Source: Epichloe hybrida
Taxonomy: Eukaryota; Ascomycota; Sordariomycetes; Hypocreales; Clavicipitaceae
Direction: 5' to 3'
DNA length: 64,000 bases
NCBI GenBank assembly: GCA_019022495.1
Contig: JAFEKR010000007.1
Coordinates: 496,001 to 560,000, forward strand
Positions 58,901-64,000 of the stretch are shown piece after piece. The first letter of the stretch is position 1. Each line of letters begins with the position of its first letter. The translations under genes were made by a program, and so were the position numbers. Below the pieces are notes generated by a model. The model had not been told where the DNA came from, did no database searches, and worked only from the letters and a program-made list of their open reading frames with translations.

Positions 58901-61900
58901 GATTCATCCGCCGGGACTACTACTACGACTCCTACTACTACCACTACGCCACTAGACACAAAACCACCGATAGGATCCCCGAGCCTGGCAAAGCGGACCA
59001 TGTCCGTCACACCGTATTGCATAGTTATGGTGCTGATTTCGCGTCGACGTTCCAGTCCCTTCCTCCAAGCTCGAGCGTGGCGACAAAGATGCCTCCTACA
59101 CCCTCAGCGCCGCCCCGAAGCGGCTCGTCACCATCCATGGCGGGAGACATGCCTCCGCCATCAGATCGGCTCAAGGGCCTAATTTTGGATTCGTTGCCTG
59201 CTCACGTTTTTGTTTCCTTGCCCCAAACCGGGGAGACGGTATGGGTAAATAGTCGATTCTTGTCATACCGAGGCCAAACCGTCGCAGATCTCTCGGCCGA
59301 CCCTTGGGGAAGTATCCATCCGGATGACAGGGAGGGGTATCTCAAGGCATGGGGTCATTCGTTGCGGACTGGAGAGCAATTCTCACGTAGTGTACGCATC
59401 AAACGCTTCGACGGAGCGTACCGCTGGTTCTATGCGCGAGCCGTGGCTTCCAAGGACAAGAGGGGTGTCATCATGCAGTTTCTGGCTCGTACATGGACAT
59501 CCATGATCAGCACATTGCGGAGCTGAAGGCGGCTCGACAAGAGGAAATCGAGGCATCAGAGGCTAAACACAGACTACTTGCCAATCTCATTCCGCAAATC
59601 ATTTTTACTGCCACGGAGGATGACGGCATCACCTTTGCCAATGATCAGTGGCTCTCCTATACGGGACAGAGCTTTGAAGACGCGCTTGGCCTGGGTTTCA
59701 TGGACCATGTACATCCTGACGATCTAGTAAGATGTCGGATTCCCGTCGACCGCGCAACAAAGCCGTCCGAAGCACCCTCGCCGGTGGATAGAACAAGCCA
59801 CCATGGCACATGGCCATCAGGCAAAACGGCAACTCCAACGCACGGAGGCGCGTGCGAGACCTTGCGCCAACCAGCAGATGTCGGAAAGTCCACGCTGCGT
59901 AATGTGCAACCAGCGCTATCGAGAGCGAGCAGCTCTGGCAGCAGCGAGTCCGCATGCACACTTCCCACCGCGGAGCTTACTGAGCTAGCACGTAAAGGCA
60001 TCATCAAAGTGGCGACAGACACGAGCGGCCGTCTGTCTTACACCACAGAGGTTCGCCTTCGGTCCAAAACCGGCGACTACCGGTGGCATCTCATTCGTTG
60101 CGTCGAGATTGACACGCTCGATTTCGGACGAGGGGCCAGCTCATACTTTGGCTCAGCCACAGACATCAACGATCACAAGCTTCTGGAGACGAAGCTGAAG
60201 GAAGCCATGGAATCAAAGGGCCGATTTTTGAGTAACATGTCTCACGAGATTAGGACGCCGCTGATTGGTATCTCGGGCATGGTGAGCTTTCTGCAGGATA
60301 CCACCCTGAACGAAGAGCAACGAGACTATACCAACACTATTCAGACCAGCGCCAACAGTCTAATCATGATCATCAACGACATACTGGACTTGTCCAAAGT
60401 GGACGCTGGCATGATGAAGCTCAAGTATGAATGGTTCCATACTCGATCTCTCATCGAGGACGTCAACGAGCTTGTGTCCACCATGGCCATTGCGAAGCGT
60501 CTGGAACTGAATTATCTCATCGAGGCGGATGTGCCGGCATGGGTAAAGGGCGACAAGGTCCGCATACGCCAAGTCTTGCTCAATGTCATAGGCAACGCCA
60601 TCAAGTTCACCTCGGAAGGCGAAGTATTTAGTCGATGCAAGGTATACACGGAAGACGATCCTGCGGTATGCAACGAGAACGAAATTGTGCTTCAGTTCGC
60701 CATTACAGATACTGGAAGAGGCTTCACGAAAGAGGAGGCAGATTTGATTTTCAAACCCTTTAGCCAGATTGATGGTAGCAGCACCAGACAGCACGGTGGA
60801 AGCGGCCTTGGCCTTGTCATTTCACGCCAGCTCGTGGAGCTGCATGGCGGCAAAATGGAAGGCACTGCAGTCCCTGGAAAGGATCGACGTTTACCTTTAC
60901 TGCAAAATTCACGCTACCGTCGGCCGAGGACCATCCCAACAGTCCCGCAAGCCCAGCCTCGTCGGCGTCTGCGGCTTCGAGGCAGGACTTGTCGGAGAGC
61001 ATGATTCCGGCAAGCAAGGCAACGATGTCCATCATGGATCCAATACGCGACGGCCCCAAGGAAGGCGTCGTTTCCAAAGTCACGGGTGCGCTTTCGGGCC
61101 CCTTGTCTGCACTTGCCGCCGGCAGCCCCGACGCCCAAGCCCGACTTGTGAGACGCCTCACCGGCTCGCCTTCATCGACGCCTGGGAATCCCGGACTGGC
61201 CCGTTTCAGTGAGGCCGCCAAGGCCAGCGGACAGGACCTGAGCCAGATGAAACTGAAGATGCCCTCGGATAGAGGCTCGCCGTCCCGAAAGGCAACGCCG
61301 GAGGTGAAGAGTCCACGGTCACTGGGCGACTTCAGGCCTCCCATGTACTCGATTCTGATTATCTGTCCGCAACACCACAGCCGAGAAGCCACGACTCAAC
61401 ATATCGAGATGACGCTGCCAAAGGATGTCCCACATCAGATCACGGCCATTGGCACTGTCGAGGAAGCCGAACCTTTTATCGGCGGAGATGACCCCATCGC
61501 CTTGACACACATTGTTCTCAACCTGGCCTCAGCGGAAGCCATCATCAATGTCATGGATCAGATCACCAAATCTCAAAAGGTTGAAGGGACGACGATTGTG
61601 GTACTTACGGATTCCGTGCAACGACAAGCGGTACAGAAACTGGCAACCGACACCAAGCATGAAAGACTGCTGACGGACAACATGACCACGTTCATCTACA
61701 AACCAGTCAAACCATCGAGATTTGCCGTGATATTCGATCCGGACAAAGTCCAGGACCTGAGTGTCGACAGGAACCGATCCACAGCACAGCAGATGGTGGA
61801 GAGCCAAAAGGCCAGCTATCAAGAAATTGAGAAACGCATGGGCAACAAGGGCTACAGAGTGTTGCTCGTCGAGGACAATCCCGTAAATCAAAAAGTCCTC

Positions 61901-62312
61901 AAAAAGTACCTGAAAAAGATTGGGGTCGACGTCGAGGTGGCGGTCGATGGCGTCGAGTGCACAGAGATTGTCCTGTCCAAGCCTCACAAGTACTACTCTC
62001 TGATTTTGGTAAGTTTCTCAACGGTCCCCAACAAACGAATGCCGCCAAAGGGTTCATCTACACACATGCATCAAGGTTGACTTTTGACCCCAGTGTGACC
62101 TGCACATGCCTCGAAAAGACGGCTACCAAGCTTGTCGTGAGATACGAGAGTGGGAAAGGGCCTCTGGCTTGCCAAAGATGCCCATCATTGCCTTGTCCGC
62201 CAATGTCATGTCGGATGTTTATGAGAAATGCGTCGCGGCCGGATTCAGCGACTATGTGACCAAACCTGTCGACTTCATCGACCTAAGCAGGGCCATGGCC
62301 AAGTTCTTCTAA
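55947..62312 (+). CDS. Hybrid sensor histidine kinase (two PAS domains, HisKA, HATPase, receiver), frame broken four times
   Basis: A soluble phosphorelay sensor that should autophosphorylate on His, pass the phosphate to its own receiver Asp, then to an HPt protein. Coding DNA runs 55947-62008 and 62094-62312 (85 nt intron, GTAAGT...CCCCAG, just before the phospho-acceptor codon), about 2,094 residues once four single missing bases are allowed for. Breaks: 58420-58445 (TTT run), 58900-59000 (possibly CCCC at 58977), 59484-59486 (GG where GGG is needed for FLGSYMDIH) and 60880-60882 (GG where GGG is needed for GKGSTFTF). Domains: a long N-terminal region, a GAF-like start near 320, PAS at about 1075 and 1210, H-box [10 protein letters not shown] (His about 1434), N-box [11 protein letters not shown]1 DTGRGF, F-box FKPFSQ, G2 GGSGLGL, receiver LLVEDN, Asp about 2024 in CDLHMP, and Lys in VTKPVDF. 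No transmembrane segment. All catalytic residues are intact. The start is uncertain (next ATG 56235). Confidence 0.88.
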
Positions 62313-63536
62313 AGTTCAGGGAGTGTTACTCCAGTCCAGCGCTCTTGACCTTGTGTGTGAGGCAAATGTGTGTTTTCTTTGCCCCTGGCCGCCTGTATTT
62401 CATTTGTTCATCTTCTTTCTTGCACGTTGCATTTGCCACTTCTCCATTCCCTGTTCCTATACCCTTTTAATCAGAAGGGTTGGAGAAGTCACCAGAAGCA
62501 GCAGCAGAACGCCACACGAAAGGCCTTGGCGATCAGATTGGAAGTCGCATCTAGGCCAACAATGGGAGAGAATCGAGCACATGTCGGGGTATTGTGACGT
62601 CCTCACTCAATCGGGCGGGCGGACACGACACACAAAGGCAAGAAAAAAAAAAAAGAAAGAAAGAAAGGGGTTTTCCGATAATGAAGAAACGAAAGCAGTC
62701 TTTTTGCCCGTCTGTTTTATGTATTTCTGTTTCGAGCATCATGAGTGTTGCGGGAAGGGATATATGCTTTGTGTATTGGGCTTGCTCTTATATCCTTTAT
62801 ATATTGCCGCCATACTGGGCAGAGAGCATGAGCAACCCGTCGCTGTGCGTAATGAAAGGGCTTTCTGCCCATGTTGGCCAAAGAGCAGCAAAGCTATAGT
62901 ATCTGGGTTTCCACCTTTTTTTCATGATGGTCTCTTGTCTTTATCTTTTTATCTTCTTTGTCGTCCATCGTCTCCAGCAAAGACTTGTATCCAAGGGGAG
63001 TTTTTTTTTTCTCATTTTTTTTTTCTTCTTTTTTTTTTTTATTGCCCTTTCCCCTCTTTAAGCGTCGTTTGAAATGCGTGTGCATGGAAGGACACGGCGA
63101 TTTTGCGAGCCACGTGGCGAGGGCGCGGGGAAAACTTCGTGTTTGCATGGGAATCATGGATTAGATGTCTAGCGCTCGGGGATGGCGAATGGACGCTTGC
63201 TCATTATATTTTTTTTTGTTTCAGTAGGGGGTTCGTGCTGCTGCCGAATGTGTACTTGTAGGATTGATTACAGAGCGGCGTTGCGGAAGATGGCAAGGGT
63301 CGCGTTTCAGAGGCGAATGCGTGGAGTTTATACATATTTCTGTTCAGTGCGACGTTTTGCGCTCAGTAGACTTGTCTGTCTGTCTGTCTTGTCCGCTTGC
63401 TTGCTTGTCATCTTGTCATTCAATTTTGATGTCCCTTTCCAAACGCCATGACATGCCAGTATAAAAAAAAACCCCCAAAAAAACCCCCAAAAAAACCCCC
63501 CTGCCTTTCATGTTGCAATGCATCCCTGCGCATCAA
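62313..63536. other. Convergent intergenic region
   Basis: 3' flanks of the kinase and of the right-edge gene. It contains long T-runs (63001-63045), an A-rich purine tract (62641-62668), a small tgtc repeat (63377-63392) and the A/C-run tract at 63462-63501. No gene is supported. Confidence 0.6.
63462..63501 (-). repeat. A-run/C-run repeat, about three units
   Basis: A9 C5 A7 C5 A7 C6 on the plus strand, or G-runs separated by T7 on the minus strand. It lies about 35 bp past the stop codon of the minus-strand gene at the right edge, the same relative place as the tract after the deacetylase stop. Confidence 0.75.
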
Positions 63537-64000
63537 TTAGTAAATGCTGCCGCGCAGACTCCGATCCTCCTTCTCCGCCCTTTCTAGATCCTCGACATCG
63601 GAGGAGCCAGTATGGGGAGACGCATCGCCCAGACGGTTCGCGTACCGGGCTGCGCGCCGTAGGCCATCATCGCTCGCGTCTGCTGCGTCCCCGGCGCCGA
63701 GCTTCCCGCGCTGCAGCGTGGCTCTCTCGTCGCAGGAGGCCGTGTCGCTGTCGCTGTCGCTGTCGCTGCCGCTGTCGCTGCCGCTGCCTGCGGCGGAGGA
63801 CCCGTGTCCCGAGTAGGTGCCGCCAAAGTCGCGGCCGACGTGGGGGTGACGGTGGGGAGACTTGAGGCTGCGCAGGCGGTCTTCTGCCGTGATGAAGGAG
63901 GGTGTGCCGTCGGGGGAGGAGACGATTTCGTCGACGACGAGGGTGCCGCTGTCGCGGCCGCTGTCGCGGCCGCTGTTCTTGGAGGCGTTTGCGTTTGCGT
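63537..64000 (-). CDS. C-terminal 154 codons of an unidentified protein, cut by the window edge
   Basis: A minus-strand frame is open from the window edge to TAA at 63539-63537. It reads ...NASKNSGRDSGRDSGTLVVDE, IVSSPDGTPSFITAEDRLRS, LKSPHRHPHVGRDFGGTYSG, then a Ser-Gly/Ser-Asp repeat (SGSDSGSDSDSDSDT) and an acidic/Lys tail ending LERAEKEDRSLRGSIY. Third codon positions are strongly G/C, as in the neighbouring real genes, and the overlapping frames lack that pattern. The Ser-Asp stretch comes from a gctgtc hexamer repeat. I do not recognise the family. It is convergent with the kinase. Confidence 0.7.
   Translation of the reverse strand, partial: ANANASKNSGRDSGRDSGTLVVDEIVSSPDGTPSFITAEDRLRSLKSPHRHPHVGRDFGGTYSGHGSSAAGSGSDSGSDSDSDSDTASCDERATLQRGKLGAGDAADASDDGLRRAARYANRLGDASPHTGSSDVEDLERAEKEDRSLRGSIY
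63745..63790 (-). repeat. 6 bp coding microsatellite
   Basis: gtcgct/gccgct hexamers repeated about seven times, encoding alternating Ser-Asp and Ser-Gly in the right-edge gene. The unit length preserves the frame. Confidence 0.8.

Noticed and set aside
63462..63501. Telomere-like or ciliate-like C/A repeat
   Set aside because: The unit (C5A7) is not the fungal CCCTAA telomere repeat and the tract is short and internal.
1..64000. CRISPR arrays, rRNA and tRNA genes
   Set aside because: No regularly spaced identical repeats with unique spacers. I saw no cloverleaf with paired A and B box signals and no rRNA sequence by eye. A dedicated tRNA scan would settle the tRNA point.

Overview
The window is nuclear DNA of a filamentous ascomycete (Pezizomycotina, most likely a Sordariomycete and possibly Hypocreales). 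Evidence: short 65-145 nt introns with GT..AG ends, pyrimidine-rich core promoters, a fungal hybrid histidine kinase, a HOS3-type histone deacetylase, and a large block of transposons turned AT-rich by CpA-to-TpA changes, the signature of repeat-induced point mutation (RIP). The order-level assignment is inference.

Layout. Positions 1-585 are normal-composition DNA with the 5' end of a gene on the minus strand. About 586-38909 is one AT-rich, RIP-degraded heterochromatin-like block with no intact gene. I could delimit five elements in it by terminal repeats: a 2.9 kb DNA transposon (52 bp TIRs, 9 bp target duplication, 694-3582); a Ty3/Gypsy chromovirus copy (7171-14982, TSD gcaat) with a 1.27 kb insertion inside; a Ty1/Copia element on the minus strand (16965-29701); a second chromovirus copy nested in that Copia (17965-24422, TSD aatgt); and a second, different Copia family (31515-38317, TSD atata). 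A 53 bp inverted repeat sits on the two borders of the block (533-585 and 38910-38962).

From 38.9 kb to the end the DNA is gene-bearing and not RIPed: queuine tRNA-ribosyltransferase (three exons), an F-box-like fungal family protein, a Gag/LINE-ORF1-like zinc-knuckle protein on the minus strand, histidinol-phosphatase HIS2, a HOS3-type histone deacetylase on the minus strand, a repeat-rich 4.6 kb intergenic region with a recent ~600 bp tandem duplication, a ~2.1 kb-codon hybrid histidine kinase whose frame is broken four times by apparent single-base losses, and the 3' end of an unidentified minus-strand gene.

The genes do not form a pathway. They cover tRNA modification, histidine synthesis, chromatin and signalling housekeeping, so the gene half looks like ordinary core chromosome. 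The interest lies in the transposon block and its borders, the un-RIPed tandem duplication, the possible domesticated Gag-like gene and the frameshifted kinase.
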